The position numbers and the translations under genes were made by a program. A stretch of DNA of 64,000 bases. Origin: Phycisphaerales bacterium UBA5793. GTDB lineage: Bacteria > Planctomycetota > Phycisphaerae > Phycisphaerales > UBA5793. Positions 29,578-39,396 of this stretch are shown here, piece after piece (within the stretch, counting starts at the first letter, position 1; each line of letters opens with the position of its first letter). The stretch is taken from NCBI GenBank assembly GCA_002418285.1, contig DIDT01000007.1, forward strand, positions 3,218 to 67,217, in the 5' to 3' direction. The notes under the pieces are model-generated. The model was not told the origin of the DNA, did no database searches, and saw only the letters and a program-made list of their open reading frames with translations.

Positions 29578-31479
29578 ATGGTGCGCAACGAAGAACCGAT
29601 CCATGTTGAGATTCCCGACGAGGCCTACTGGCGTCGGCAGATCAAGTGCCAGGATGCGTGCCCGGTTCACACCGATGCCCGTGGCTATGTCCGAGCGATC
29701 GCTGAGGGTGATTTTGAGCGCGCGTACCTGATCGCGCGCGGGCCGAATCCACTGGCGAGCATCTGCGGCCGAGTCTGCGGGGCCCCGTGTGAAGCGGCAT
29801 GCCGGCGCAAGGAGATTGACCAGGCGATCTCGATTCGCGCGCTGAAACGGTTTGTGACGGAGCAGTTTGGCGCTGAATCGCGCCGATTTGCCCCGCTGGA
29901 TCTGCTCAAGCGAGTGATGGAGGCTGGTCGGAAGCGAATCTGCCGAAGCGAAGAAGATCTGCGCTCACTGCGCCCGTCGCTGCCTGAGCGCGAGTCAAAG
30001 GGCGCCTCTGAACTGCGGGTGGCGATCATCGGCTCGGGGCCGGCGGGATTGGCCGCGGCGCATGATCTGGCGCTGCTGGGCGTGCGTGTTACGGTATTCG
30101 AGATGGAGCCGATTCCGGCGGGGATGCTTGCTGTGGGCATCCCGGCCTATCGACTGCCGCGCGATCTGATCAACGCGGAGATCGAGGTGATCAAGTCGCT
30201 CGGCGTCGAGTTCCGTTGCAACACGGAAGTAGGCAAGGACATCAGCTTCGATTCCATTCGCGGGGAGTTTGGCGCAACGCTCATCGCCGTGGGTGCCAAG
30301 AAATCGCGTCAACTGGACATTCCGGGTGTGCAGGGAACTGGTGTTCTGGGCGGCGTCGAGTTCCTTCGAAACGTGGCACTCAATGAACCAACCCAGCTCG
30401 GGCAGTGTGTGGTGGTGATTGGTGGCGGCAACGTTGCGTTTGACATTTCCCGTTCGGTGATCCGCCAGGCGGAGATCGACGTGTCGCGCACCGCGCTGCG
30501 GCAATCGAACGTGCGCCAAGTCCACATGGTGTCGCTCGAATCACTCGAAGAACTTCCGGCGGATGACGTCGAGATCATCGAAGGTGACGAAGAAGGTGTT
30601 GTGCGGCACCACCGGTGGGGACCCAAGGAGATCGTGCGGGACGGCACGGGACAGATCACCCATGTAGTGTTCAAGAAGGTGCTTCGCGTCTTCGATGAGG
30701 CGGGGCGGTTCTCGCCCACGTTCGACGAGGCGACAACCAAGTCGATCCCGGCTGATACGGTCCTCTGGGCGATCGGCCAGCGTGCGGATATCTCGTTCCT
30801 CTCCGAGAAGAGCGATGTGCGCCGCAACGAGCGCGGCATGATCGAGTGCGACCAGCGCGAACTGACGACCAGTGTACCGGACGTGTTTATCGCCGGCGAT
30901 ATCGCGTATGGGCCGAAGCTGTTGATTCACGCGGTAGCCAGCGGCAAGCAGGCCGCGCGATCGATCTACCGCTACCTGACGGGGCGGGCGATTGAACCCG
31001 AGCAGACGATGCTGCACCTGCCGATACTGGAATACTCGCGCGAGGCCGATTATGAGAAGCAGCAGCGCCTGGCGATTCCGACGTTGAGGCCGGAGGAGCG
31101 CAAGGGATCGTGGGAGACGATTGTCGAGCGCGGATACGACCGGCAGCAGGCCTGCTGCGAAGCGTCGCGCTGCCTGGATTGTGGCGTCAACACGATCTTC
31201 GACGGCGACATGTGCATTCTGTGCGGCGGCTGCGCGGACGTGTGTCCCGAACTGTGCCTGCGGCTGGTTTCCGTGACGGCGCTTGAGCGCGGCGACGACA
31301 TGGATGCGCTCCTGAAGTCGCTCGGTCGCGAAGACCAGCTGAACGACACGTCGGCGATCATCAAAGACGAAACGGCGTGCATTCGCTGCGGACTCTGTGC
31401 GGAGCGGTGTCCGGTCGGCGCGATCACGATGGAACGGATGAGTTTCGAAACAGAGTGGACAGAAGTCGGGGCAACCTGA
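29578..31479 (+). CDS. GltD-like FAD/NAD(P) oxidoreductase with N- and C-terminal ferredoxin domains
   Basis: The 633-residue protein resembles the small subunit of glutamate synthase and related NAD(P)H:acceptor modules. The N-terminal Fe-S region has Cys24, Cys28 and CGRVCGAPCEAAC (63-75). The FAD-binding glycine motif GSGPAG is at 152-157, and a second Rossmann site (VVVIGGGNVAFDISRSV) should bind NAD(P)H. The C-terminus adds CCEASRCLDCG/CILCGGCADVCP and a CIRCGLCAERCP four-iron cluster. No glutamate synthase large subunit is nearby. It is followed 25 bp later by the Rieske gene, so it may pass electrons between NAD(P)H, a ferredoxin and the bc-type complex. Anammox planctomycetes are reported to have Rieske/cytochrome b complexes with added NAD(P) oxidoreductase subunits. 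Confidence 0.85.
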   Translation: MVRNEEPIHVEIPDEAYWRRQIKCQDACPVHTDARGYVRAIAEGDFERAYLIARGPNPLASICGRVCGAPCEAACRRKEIDQAISIRALKRFVTEQFGAESRRFAPLDLLKRVMEAGRKRICRSEEDLRSLRPSLPERESKGASELRVAIIGSGPAGLAAAHDLALLGVRVTVFEMEPIPAGMLAVGIPAYRLPRDLINAEIEVIKSLGVEFRCNTEVGKDISFDSIRGEFGATLIAVGAKKSRQLDIPGVQGTGVLGGVEFLRNVALNEPTQLGQCVVVIGGGNVAFDISRSVIRQAEIDVSRTALRQSNVRQVHMVSLESLEELPADDVEIIEGDEEGVVRHHRWGPKEIVRDGTGQITHVVFKKVLRVFDEAGRFSPTFDEATTKSIPADTVLWAIGQRADISFLSEKSDVRRNERGMIECDQRELTTSVPDVFIAGDIAYGPKLLIHAVASGKQAARSIYRYLTGRAIEPEQTMLHLPILEYSREADYEKQQRLAIPTLRPEERKGSWETIVERGYDRQQACCEASRCLDCGVNTIFDGDMCILCGGCADVCPELCLRLVSVTALERGDDMDALLKSLGREDQLNDTSAIIKDETACIRCGLCAERCPVGAITMERMSFETEWTEVGAT

Positions 31480-31504
31480 CTGAGTTTGGGAAGGGCGGAC
31501 TCGA

Positions 31505-32032
31505 ATGGGCGGCACGAAGAAGAATGGAGAGCAGCAGCACCCACTTCCGCCGTCGCTGGCGCAGAGCGAGCGCTTCGTACCACCGAAGACGCGGCGGGAT
31601 TTCCTTGGACTCGCAGCCGTGTGGACGGCGCTGGGCACTTTTTTCGTGGCTCTCGTGGGCGCGATGCGGTTGCCCATGCCATCGGTGTTCCCGGAGTCGA
31701 ACTCGAGATCGAAGATCGGTCCACCTTCGGCGTTCCAGAAGGGCAGTGCGACTCATCTTGTCCACCTGCAGGCGTGGATCTTCCGCGACAACGACGGCGG
31801 CATGTATGCGATTTCAAGTGTCTGCACGCATCTGGGTTGCATTGCAGGGCGCCAGGATACCGGAGAGTTTCTCTGCCCCTGCCACGGCTCGAGATTCAAC
31901 GCGGGCGGCGAAGTGCTCGGCGGCCCGGCGCCGTCGGCTCTGAGCTGGCTCGAGTTGTCCATCGCGCCCGATGGGCAGTTGGTCCTTGATCGTCAGCGAT
32001 CGGTGAAGCGAGGCACCCGCCTCATGGCGTGA
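31505..32032 (+). CDS. Rieske iron-sulfur protein of a bc-type complex
   Basis: The 175-residue protein has a Tat-like N-terminus (TRRDFLGLA) plus an anchoring helix (about residues 32-55). The Rieske cluster ligands are Cys107-Thr-His109-Leu-Gly-Cys112 and Cys124-Pro-Cys126-His127-Gly-Ser, including the disulfide cysteines typical of high-potential Rieske proteins. The cluster accepts one electron from quinol at the Qo site. It is immediately followed by cytochrome b, as in bc1/b6f operons. The soluble domain is shorter than in mitochondrial enzymes and close to bacterial/planctomycete forms. Confidence 0.93.
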   Translation: MGGTKKNGEQQHPLPPSLAQSERFVPPKTRRDFLGLAAVWTALGTFFVALVGAMRLPMPSVFPESNSRSKIGPPSAFQKGSATHLVHLQAWIFRDNDGGMYAISSVCTHLGCIAGRQDTGEFLCPCHGSRFNAGGEVLGGPAPSALSWLELSIAPDGQLVLDRQRSVKRGTRLMA

Positions 32033-32069
32033 TGAGTGCGCTCAATGCTTGGGAGGCAATGAACCAGCC

Positions 32070-33677
32070 ATGACTCTGCTCAGCATCAAACCGACCGGCC
32101 AGTCTCCGGGCGATGACCCGGGTCACCGCTACGAGGGCGAGCCCGGCGCCGTCAAGGCCTATCTCCACAACCTCAAGGTCCTGCCTCGCACGATTCGCGA
32201 TTCGATCGTGCGCCATGGCCGACCCGTGTCCGATCGCTCGCGTTCGCAAGCGGTCATGGGCAATTTCTTCCTGCACGTTCTGCCGACCCGAACGCACGTC
32301 AACTCGTTGAAGTTCAAGACAACGCTGGGTCTTGGCGTCATCACGCTGGTGCTGTTTTTCCTGCTGGTCATCACAGGCGTGCTGCTGATGATCTACTACA
32401 AGCCAGATGTGAACCAGGCATACGACTCGATGTGGGACATCATGTACGTCGTGCCCACGGGCCGTTTCATGCGCAACATCCACCGCTGGTCGGCCCATGC
32501 GATGGTGGCGTGCGTCATTCTCCACATGGCGCGCGTGTTCTACACCAGTGCGTGCAAGGCGCCGCGCGAGTTCAACTGGGTGGTCGGCATGGGGCTGTTC
32601 GTCGTGACGCTCTTTCTGAGTTTCACGGGATACCTGCTGCCGTGGGACCAACTGGCGTTCTGGGCGATCACGATCGGCTCGAACATCGCCCAGTCGCCAC
32701 GCGAAGTGACCGAAGCACTGGGGATTACGCAGCAGTTCGACATTGGCGGGATGCAGAAGGAACTGCTTCTCGGTGCGCACTATGTGGGCCAGGAAGCGTT
32801 GACCCGTTTCTACGTGCTGCACGTCATGATCCTGCCGATGGTGCTCGTGGCTCTGGTGGGCGTGCACGTCTGGCGCGTCCGCAAGGACGGCGGCTTGGCG
32901 CGAGCTGCGGAACGGATCCCCTCGACGCCGCCGCAGATTCGAGCGACGACCAAGAGTTCGGGTCCTTCGACCAAGACGTGGGGACTGATGGCGATCATTC
33001 GCTCCAAGACGCCGCACGTTGACAAGGAGATGACCAACACGGTGCCGTCGTACCCGAACGCGCTGTACGCGGTGGGCGCGCTGTCGATGCTCACGGTGGC
33101 GGTGATGCTGATCATGGGGTATTTCTTCGACGCGCCGCTGCGCGAGATCGCCAATCCATTGGTTCCCGAGAACCCGGCCAAGGCGCCGTGGTACTTCCTC
33201 GGCCTGCAGGAACTCGTCGGCTATTCCGCCTTTATGGGAGGCGTCGGCATTCCCGCCATTGTCGTCCTCGGTCTGGCGCTCATTCCGTACCTCGATCGAG
33301 AGCAGGAGGAAACCGGGCGCTGGTTCAGCGGGAGATCAGGTGGGCGCGTGGCGCTGTGGTCGCTGCTGTTCACCGCGATCGTCACGGTCGGAATGCTGGT
33401 GTTCACGGTGAACTACGGCTGGATGCGCAATTGGGAGATGACGCGCACGGTGCCGCAGATCGTCATTGTGCTGGTGAACCCCGGGACGGTGCTGGTCACG
33501 CTGTTCGCGGCGTGGTCGGTGTGGACGGTCCGGCGGACGAGTTCGACGCGCCTGGGGGCGATCGCGCTGTTCACATGTTTCCTTGTGGCATTCGCGATCA
33601 TGACGTATTTTGCGCTGGTGCATCGCGGACCGAATTGGCAATTCTACTGGTGGCCCAGTACGTGGCCGGTCCATTGA
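32070..33677 (+). CDS. cytochrome b of a bc-type complex
   Basis: The 535-residue membrane protein contains both halves of cytochrome b, not split as in b6f. The N-terminal core has the heme-binding helix pairs (MRNIHRWSAHAMVACVILHMARVF; VLHVMILPMVLVALVGVHVWRV) and the Qo-site segment SFTGYLLPWDQLAFW. The C-terminal half has PENPAKAPWYFLGLQELVGYS, the PEWY-loop equivalent (here KAPWYF), and further helices. About 75 soluble residues precede the first helix, longer than usual. It makes the quinol-oxidising core with the Rieske protein and the multiheme protein downstream. GGGAGG lies upstream of the ATG, with a somewhat long spacer. Confidence 0.92.
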   Translation: MTLLSIKPTGQSPGDDPGHRYEGEPGAVKAYLHNLKVLPRTIRDSIVRHGRPVSDRSRSQAVMGNFFLHVLPTRTHVNSLKFKTTLGLGVITLVLFFLLVITGVLLMIYYKPDVNQAYDSMWDIMYVVPTGRFMRNIHRWSAHAMVACVILHMARVFYTSACKAPREFNWVVGMGLFVVTLFLSFTGYLLPWDQLAFWAITIGSNIAQSPREVTEALGITQQFDIGGMQKELLLGAHYVGQEALTRFYVLHVMILPMVLVALVGVHVWRVRKDGGLARAAERIPSTPPQIRATTKSSGPSTKTWGLMAIIRSKTPHVDKEMTNTVPSYPNALYAVGALSMLTVAVMLIMGYFFDAPLREIANPLVPENPAKAPWYFLGLQELVGYSAFMGGVGIPAIVVLGLALIPYLDREQEETGRWFSGRSGGRVALWSLLFTAIVTVGMLVFTVNYGWMRNWEMTRTVPQIVIVLVNPGTVLVTLFAAWSVWTVRRTSSTRLGAIALFTCFLVAFAIMTYFALVHRGPNWQFYWWPSTWPVH

Positions 33678-33710
33678 ACGTGGTCGATCCAGATTGGGCG
33701 GGAAGCTGTC

Positions 33711-36560
33711 ATGCTTGATGACTGGACCCAGAACAGAAACGTCTTTCGACTGAAGGTCATTCTCCTGATCTCGTCGGTCGTGTCGCTCGTGCTGCTGCTG
33801 CTCTCGGCGTTTCAGGAGAACCTGGCCGGCGAGTGGGAGCAGTACCAGCGGGCGTACCGTACGACGCTGGTGTCCACCGCGCCAACCGATCAGGCGCGCG
33901 CGGCGGCTGAGCGCATGGACATCGCGTTCCAGCAGATCTTCCTTCCCGATCTGAATCGGGTCGATCGATGCGTGACGTGCCACATCGCCGCCGAGGATCC
34001 GGAACAGAAGCAGGCCCAGGTGCCGCTGCGAACGCACAGCGGGGATCTGCTCGAGCATCATCCGATGGAGCGATTCGGCTGCACGATCTGTCATGAAGGG
34101 CAGGGGCGAGCGGTGACTTCGCAGGCCGCGCATGGCGAGATTGAGCACTGGCCGACGCCGCTGCTTCGAGGCGAGGCGGTGTATCGCAGTTGCGGTAAGT
34201 GTCATTATGAGAATGACCTGTTTGGAGCCGAGTACGACCTGTACGCCCAATCCAGTGGAGCGCTGCCTTCGCTGACGATGGCTGAGATCGAGTCGTCGGT
34301 GCCCGGCGAGCGAAGTGCCGAACAGCAGCGGGCCATCGCGCGCGGAAAGCAACTCGTGATCGAAAAGGGTTGTCTCGGTTGCCACGCGTATCGCTCGCGC
34401 GGCGGCACGCTCGGGCCGGACATCACCCACGTCGGCGACAAGACGAAGCACGATTTCGATTTCACACACGTCCACGCAACCAAGGACCACACCGTCAAGA
34501 GTTGGCTTGTGGCCCACTTCCTCAAACCGAGCGAGGTCGTGCCGGGGACCTTGATGCCGGACATGGATTTGAGCGAGGATGAAGCGAGCGATCTGGCTGA
34601 ATACATGCTCAGTCTGCGTCGCAAGGACATGCCCGCCCAGTACACGCCGGTGCCCAGCACGCGAGACAGCGATCCGGTGCAGGGGAATCAGCTCTTTGCG
34701 ATGTTTTGCTCGTCGTGCCACGGCCAGGAAGGTCAGGGCACGAGCGTGCTCGATCCCGAGTTGCGGGCGCTGGCCGATCCGCCGATTCAACTCATGACCC
34801 CGGCGATCCACAACGACGACACACTGGCGATCGCAAGCAACGACTACTTCCGGAGCATCATCAACAGCGGTCGGCACGACACCAACATGATCTCGTGGAG
34901 CGCCGGTGGTGGTGGGTTGAATGACGGCGAGATCAGTCGAGTCGTCGGTTACATTCGCAGTTGGCAGAAGGAAGGGGCAAGCGTCGAGGATGTCCTGTCG
35001 CGGCGCGGCAACGCGCGGTATGGTCGTTCGCTCTTCCGCGAGCGATGCGTGTCCTGCCATGGCCGCAACGGTGAAGGCGGCATCGGCGTGGCGCTCAGCT
35101 CGGCGTCGTTTCTTGCCATTGCATCGGACCAGTTTCTCGCACGGACAATCATCTCGGGACGAACGAACACGGCCATGCCGAGTTGGAAGCAGTTCTCCGC
35201 ACAGGAGGTCGCGGATGTGATTGCCCATCTCCGTTCCTGGCAGTTCACTGCACCGGATCGGGAGGCAACGCTGGCGCGGCTTGCGTCTATGTCCGGGAAG
35301 CCGCGCGAGCAGGCGATCAGGACGGGTTCGGTGCTGTTCCGCGCCAACTGCGCGACATGCCACGGGCCCGGCGGCGAAGGGGCGATCGGGCCTTCGCTCA
35401 ACAATGACGCGTTCCTCAGCGTTGTCTCCGACGGATATCTCTTTGACGCCATTACCACGGGACGACCCGGCTCGGCGATGCCTGAGTGGCGGCATCTTTC
35501 CGGCGAGGACGTGGTTGATCTGATCCAGTTCATTCGCAGTTGGAATGACTTTCGCACAGAGCAACTGCCTGACTTCAAGGCCTCGGGCGACTGGGATCGC
35601 GGGAAGATCCTCTTTGCCGGTTTCTGCGCCTCGTGCCACGGCCCGGAGGCGGAAGGACTGAGTGGGCCGCAACTGCGAAACAAGGGATTCCTGGAGTCGG
35701 CATCGGACGCGATGCTGCGACACTGGATCGCCAACGGTCGAGCCGGAACGGTGATGCGCGCGTTTGAAAAGGGCAATGAGGGTCTGGGAGAGCTGTCAGC
35801 GGCGCAGATCGAAGACATCATTTCGTACATTCGACGGTTCCAGATTGAGCCGGGTTATGCCATCCCGCGACCGGGTCTGGGCATTGTTTCGCACGGTGGG
35901 GAGATTTATGCCGACGTGTGCGCTTCGTGCCACGGACCTAATGGCGAGGGTGGAACAGGCAGCGCGCTGTCAAATCCAGACTTCCTGCGCATCGCCTCCG
36001 ATGGTTATCTTGAAGCGACCGTTGCGCTGGGTCGTGACGGGACCGGCATGCGTGCGATGGGACAGGGCATGCAGGGAACGGTGGAACTCTCGCCCGACGA
36101 CATCAATGACGTCGTGGCGTTCATTCGCAGTTGGGAGCACCATCCACCCGGCAACGGCGTGCCGCCCCGATATGTCGTGGACGCGGATCCGGTTTCCGGC
36201 AAGAGCCTCTTCGAAGGTAACTGCGCGGGATGCCATGGCGTCAACGGCAACGATGGATGGGCGCCGCACCTGAACAACCGCGATTTTCTGCGGGCGGTGA
36301 CGGATGGCTTCCTGCAGGCGACCATCGCGCGCGGCCGCGTGGATACGCCGATGCGGTCATTTGGCATCGGCGGTGGGGGCGTTGCGGAGCTGAGCGCAGC
36401 GCAGATCGATGACATCGTGTCGTACATTCGGATGTGGGCGCCAGACGGATTCCGCCCCGTTCGTGAAATACTGCCGGCTGAAGTGGAATCGGAGCCGGTC
36501 GGCGACAGTGCGCAAATGCCGGCTGGTTCGCCAGCGCCGACGCAGATCGAGGGAATGTAA
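33711..36560 (+). CDS. ten-heme membrane-anchored cytochrome c
   Basis: The 949-residue protein has one N-terminal membrane helix (about 13-33) and ten C-x2-C-H heme sites at Cys87, 124, 161, 221, 333, 446, 547, 639, 737 and 838. The first four lie in a distinct region resembling the membrane-tethered cytochrome c of bc-type complexes. The other six sit in six tandem ~100-residue class I cytochrome c domains (320-910), each ending in a Met-containing ligand loop (TNMISW, TAMPSW, SAMPEW, TVMRAF, TGMRAM, TPMRSF) and a DIxxxIRxW-like helix. The repeats suggest stepwise domain duplication. It should act as an electron wire from Rieske to the molybdenum enzyme encoded next. Confidence 0.9.
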   Translation: MLDDWTQNRNVFRLKVILLISSVVSLVLLLLSAFQENLAGEWEQYQRAYRTTLVSTAPTDQARAAAERMDIAFQQIFLPDLNRVDRCVTCHIAAEDPEQKQAQVPLRTHSGDLLEHHPMERFGCTICHEGQGRAVTSQAAHGEIEHWPTPLLRGEAVYRSCGKCHYENDLFGAEYDLYAQSSGALPSLTMAEIESSVPGERSAEQQRAIARGKQLVIEKGCLGCHAYRSRGGTLGPDITHVGDKTKHDFDFTHVHATKDHTVKSWLVAHFLKPSEVVPGTLMPDMDLSEDEASDLAEYMLSLRRKDMPAQYTPVPSTRDSDPVQGNQLFAMFCSSCHGQEGQGTSVLDPELRALADPPIQLMTPAIHNDDTLAIASNDYFRSIINSGRHDTNMISWSAGGGGLNDGEISRVVGYIRSWQKEGASVEDVLSRRGNARYGRSLFRERCVSCHGRNGEGGIGVALSSASFLAIASDQFLARTIISGRTNTAMPSWKQFSAQEVADVIAHLRSWQFTAPDREATLARLASMSGKPREQAIRTGSVLFRANCATCHGPGGEGAIGPSLNNDAFLSVVSDGYLFDAITTGRPGSAMPEWRHLSGEDVVDLIQFIRSWNDFRTEQLPDFKASGDWDRGKILFAGFCASCHGPEAEGLSGPQLRNKGFLESASDAMLRHWIANGRAGTVMRAFEKGNEGLGELSAAQIEDIISYIRRFQIEPGYAIPRPGLGIVSHGGEIYADVCASCHGPNGEGGTGSALSNPDFLRIASDGYLEATVALGRDGTGMRAMGQGMQGTVELSPDDINDVVAFIRSWEHHPPGNGVPPRYVVDADPVSGKSLFEGNCAGCHGVNGNDGWAPHLNNRDFLRAVTDGFLQATIARGRVDTPMRSFGIGGGGVAELSAAQIDDIVSYIRMWAPDGFRPVREILPAEVESEPVGDSAQMPAGSPAPTQIEGM

Positions 36561-36614
36561 CGGCCCCTTTGGCCGCGGAACGACAGCGGAACGCCGCTGC
36601 AAGGAGACTTGAAC

Positions 36615-39347
36615 ATGGCACGCAGACAGGGTCCGGTCAATTTCAACCGTCGCGAGTTCATCGAGATGGCAGGCGCTTCGGGAATCGCGATTACGACGCC
36701 GACGCTCTTTGGCGAGGAATTCGTGCAGGCACAGAATCCTGCGCCGGGCGGCCAACCGGCGGGCATCGAACTGCTGCAATCAGCTTGTCCGTACTGCGGC
36801 GTCGGTTGCGGCACGCTCATCCAGGTGCAGGACGGCAAGGTGATCGGCATGGTGCCCGACAAGAAGCACCCGACCAACCGCGGCATCCAGTGCATCAAGG
36901 GACTCAATGCCCACGAACCCATCTACCGCGATCGCATGACCACGGTTCTGGTGCGCAAGGACATGAGCGATCCGCTGCGCGGCCACGTGTCATCAACCAA
37001 GGGGCGGTTCGATGATGACGTGTTTGACGCGATGCCCTACGAGGAAGCGGAGCAACTCGTTGCCGAGAAGATCGTCGAGATCATCAAGGCGCGCGGCGGC
37101 AACGCCATCGGACTCAACGGCTCGGGCCAGTTGACGATGGAGGCGCAATGGGTCGAGAACCTGCTGATGAAGGGCATTGTGCAGAGCAATTCGATCGAGG
37201 CCAACGCGCGCATGTGCATGACCTCGGCCGTGACGGGGTACTTCCACTCCTACGGCTCGGACGCGCCGCCGACCAGTTACGAAGACATCGAGGAAGCCGA
37301 CTTCATCACGTTTTGGGGCCACAACGCCCGCGAAGCGCACCCGATTCTCTTCTGGCGCGTGGCGGACCACAAGAAGCGCCACGACATTCCGACGCTGGTC
37401 AGCGATCCCCGCCGCACGGGAACGGTCATGGGGCTCGAGTCGATCAACCCGCGCAACAGTCATCACATTCAAACACTCAACGGCGACATCAGCTACCACA
37501 ACGCGATCGCGCACGTCCTGGTCACGAAGTACCCACAGGCGTGCATGCCCGAGGAGTGGCTGGACAGGAACACGAATGGCTGGCGCGATTATGTCGAGGG
37601 CGTGAAAGCTCGCTATTCGCCATCGCAAGTGATCGAGCGGCTAAAGCTCCTGGATCGCGGCCGCGTGACGGTTGAGACGATCGAACAGGTCGCCAAGCAC
37701 TGGGCGGAGGCGTCGATCAAGGGTCGCGAGCGCGGTCGCGGCGGTGTGCTGACGTTCTGGGGGATTGGCTACAACCAGATGCTGCACGGCCAGCACAACA
37801 CCATCGGCCTGATCAACCTGCATCTGCTGACCGGCAATCTCGGTCGGCCGGGCTGCGGCAGCCACTCGCAGACCGGCCAGCCCAACGCGATGAGCGAACG
37901 GCTCATGGGAGGTCTCACGGGTCGTCTGCCATTCAACCAACCGCTCAACAACGAAGCGTGGCGCAATCACATTGCCGACTGCTGGCGCGTGCCGCAGGAG
38001 CGACTCGCGCAGACGACGGCGCTGCCCAATGCCGGAATGGTCGTGGGCATGATGGAGCGGGCGCTCAAGGACGATCTGCTCGCCATGTTCTGGATGTACA
38101 CCACGCACGTTCACATGCCCGATGTGGATACGCTCGTGCGGCCGGCGCTCACGAAGATGTTCATGGTGGCGCAGGACATTTACCGCCACGCGCCGAACAA
38201 CCTGTACGCCGACGTCGTCTTCCCCGCGGCGACTTGGGGCGAGTGGACCGGCGGAACGTATATTCAGTCGGAGCGGCGCGTCTACGTGTGCGACGGCACG
38301 CGCAATCCGCCGCCGAATTGTCGGCCCGACATGGATATGGCGCTGGACAAGTGCCGGGCGGTTGCGGGCATGCTCGGCCTCGATCCTGATGTCGTCGTTC
38401 CGTACAAGAAGACGATCAAGATGGGCAACGGCTTGATGGCGTACAACCCGGAAGATGTCTTCCGAGATATCGTGACGGCGAGCGCGGGTTCGGATGCTGA
38501 CCTGACGGGGATGCTTGAAGTCGAGAAGACCGACGGCGTCAGCCTCTATGACCAGTTGCGCCGGCGGCGCGGCGTGCAGTGGCCCGCGCCAACTTTGGAG
38601 ATCGCGCGACACGGCGGAACGCCACGCCGGTACCTCGGCCAGGAAGGCTGGGCCGGTAAGCCCTACGGCGAGTTCCGCCACCCGGATGGCAAGGCTCGCT
38701 TCAAACTCTGCGAGCAGGATTACACCGACATCAGGGACACCTGCGGCAAGCTGATGCAATACGGCCATCGCTCCAAGCCCGGAGCCGGGCCGTACCTGAT
38801 GGATGAGCTGGCCGCCGCCAAGCAGGAAGGGCGTCGGAATCTCCTCGAAGTGGCCCGGGACAACGCGCTTCCACCCGAGTTGCCTGATCTCGATGTCTAC
38901 GAGGACTCCACGGTGTCTCTCGAGGATCATCGGAAGAACGACGTGTATCCGTTCTGGCTGGCGCTGGGCATTGTCTACGAGCACTTCCACTCAGCCAAAA
39001 CCATCCGCAGCGCCACGACACTGAAACTGGTGCCTGAGCAGTACGTCGAGATGGCGCCCGGCGACGCCGAGCGCTATGGCCTGCGCGACGGACAGAAGGT
39101 GCGCATCGTGACGCGTCGAGGGAGCTACGAGGGTCGCGTTTCCGTCGGCCTGGACAGTATGGTGCGACCCGCACGCAGTGAGGTGCCGGACGGCATGCTC
39201 TTCAGTCCGTGGAATCTCAGTGTTGCTGACAGCGCTGATCCGACCAAGAACCGCTGGTTGGTCAACGGCGTGAGCCATCGCGCGTGGGACCCGGTCAGCG
39301 GCCAGGCGGATTACAAGAAACTCGCGGCGCGGATCGAACGGATCTGA
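36615..39347 (+). CDS. NapA-like molybdopterin oxidoreductase, Tat-exported
   Basis: The 910-residue protein belongs to the DMSO-reductase superfamily. A twin-arginine signal (NRREFIEMAGASG) marks periplasmic export. The N-terminal [4Fe-4S] motif is Cys58-x2-Cys61-x3-Cys65-x27-Cys93, the NapA/NarB/formate dehydrogenase spacing, with Lys95 next to it. Cys201 in EANARMCMTSA occupies the position of the molybdenum-ligating cysteine of NapA. EEADFITFWGHNAREAHPILFW matches the bis-MGD binding region. A nitrate reductase is the best guess, but formate, chlorate, arsenite or another substrate cannot be excluded. No napB, napC or napD is present; the decaheme protein upstream may take their place. 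AAGGAG precedes ATG 36615. Confidence 0.85.
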   Translation: MARRQGPVNFNRREFIEMAGASGIAITTPTLFGEEFVQAQNPAPGGQPAGIELLQSACPYCGVGCGTLIQVQDGKVIGMVPDKKHPTNRGIQCIKGLNAHEPIYRDRMTTVLVRKDMSDPLRGHVSSTKGRFDDDVFDAMPYEEAEQLVAEKIVEIIKARGGNAIGLNGSGQLTMEAQWVENLLMKGIVQSNSIEANARMCMTSAVTGYFHSYGSDAPPTSYEDIEEADFITFWGHNAREAHPILFWRVADHKKRHDIPTLVSDPRRTGTVMGLESINPRNSHHIQTLNGDISYHNAIAHVLVTKYPQACMPEEWLDRNTNGWRDYVEGVKARYSPSQVIERLKLLDRGRVTVETIEQVAKHWAEASIKGRERGRGGVLTFWGIGYNQMLHGQHNTIGLINLHLLTGNLGRPGCGSHSQTGQPNAMSERLMGGLTGRLPFNQPLNNEAWRNHIADCWRVPQERLAQTTALPNAGMVVGMMERALKDDLLAMFWMYTTHVHMPDVDTLVRPALTKMFMVAQDIYRHAPNNLYADVVFPAATWGEWTGGTYIQSERRVYVCDGTRNPPPNCRPDMDMALDKCRAVAGMLGLDPDVVVPYKKTIKMGNGLMAYNPEDVFRDIVTASAGSDADLTGMLEVEKTDGVSLYDQLRRRRGVQWPAPTLEIARHGGTPRRYLGQEGWAGKPYGEFRHPDGKARFKLCEQDYTDIRDTCGKLMQYGHRSKPGAGPYLMDELAAAKQEGRRNLLEVARDNALPPELPDLDVYEDSTVSLEDHRKNDVYPFWLALGIVYEHFHSAKTIRSATTLKLVPEQYVEMAPGDAERYGLRDGQKVRIVTRRGSYEGRVSVGLDSMVRPARSEVPDGMLFSPWNLSVADSADPTKNRWLVNGVSHRAWDPVSGQADYKKLAARIERI

Positions 39348-39396
39348 ACCGCCGGACGGCAATCCGTGGGTATGACCAACGGATGAGAGGGCAGCA

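Noticed and set aside
33336..35723. 795-residue minus-strand frame opposite cytochrome b and the decaheme gene
   Set aside because: It overlaps two strongly supported genes; the product has no domain and is an antisense reading.
33711..36560. Tandem DNA repeats in the decaheme gene as a satellite or CRISPR-like array
   Set aside because: The ~300-bp periodicity comes from repeated protein domains with diverged DNA; there is no conserved short repeat or spacer pattern.
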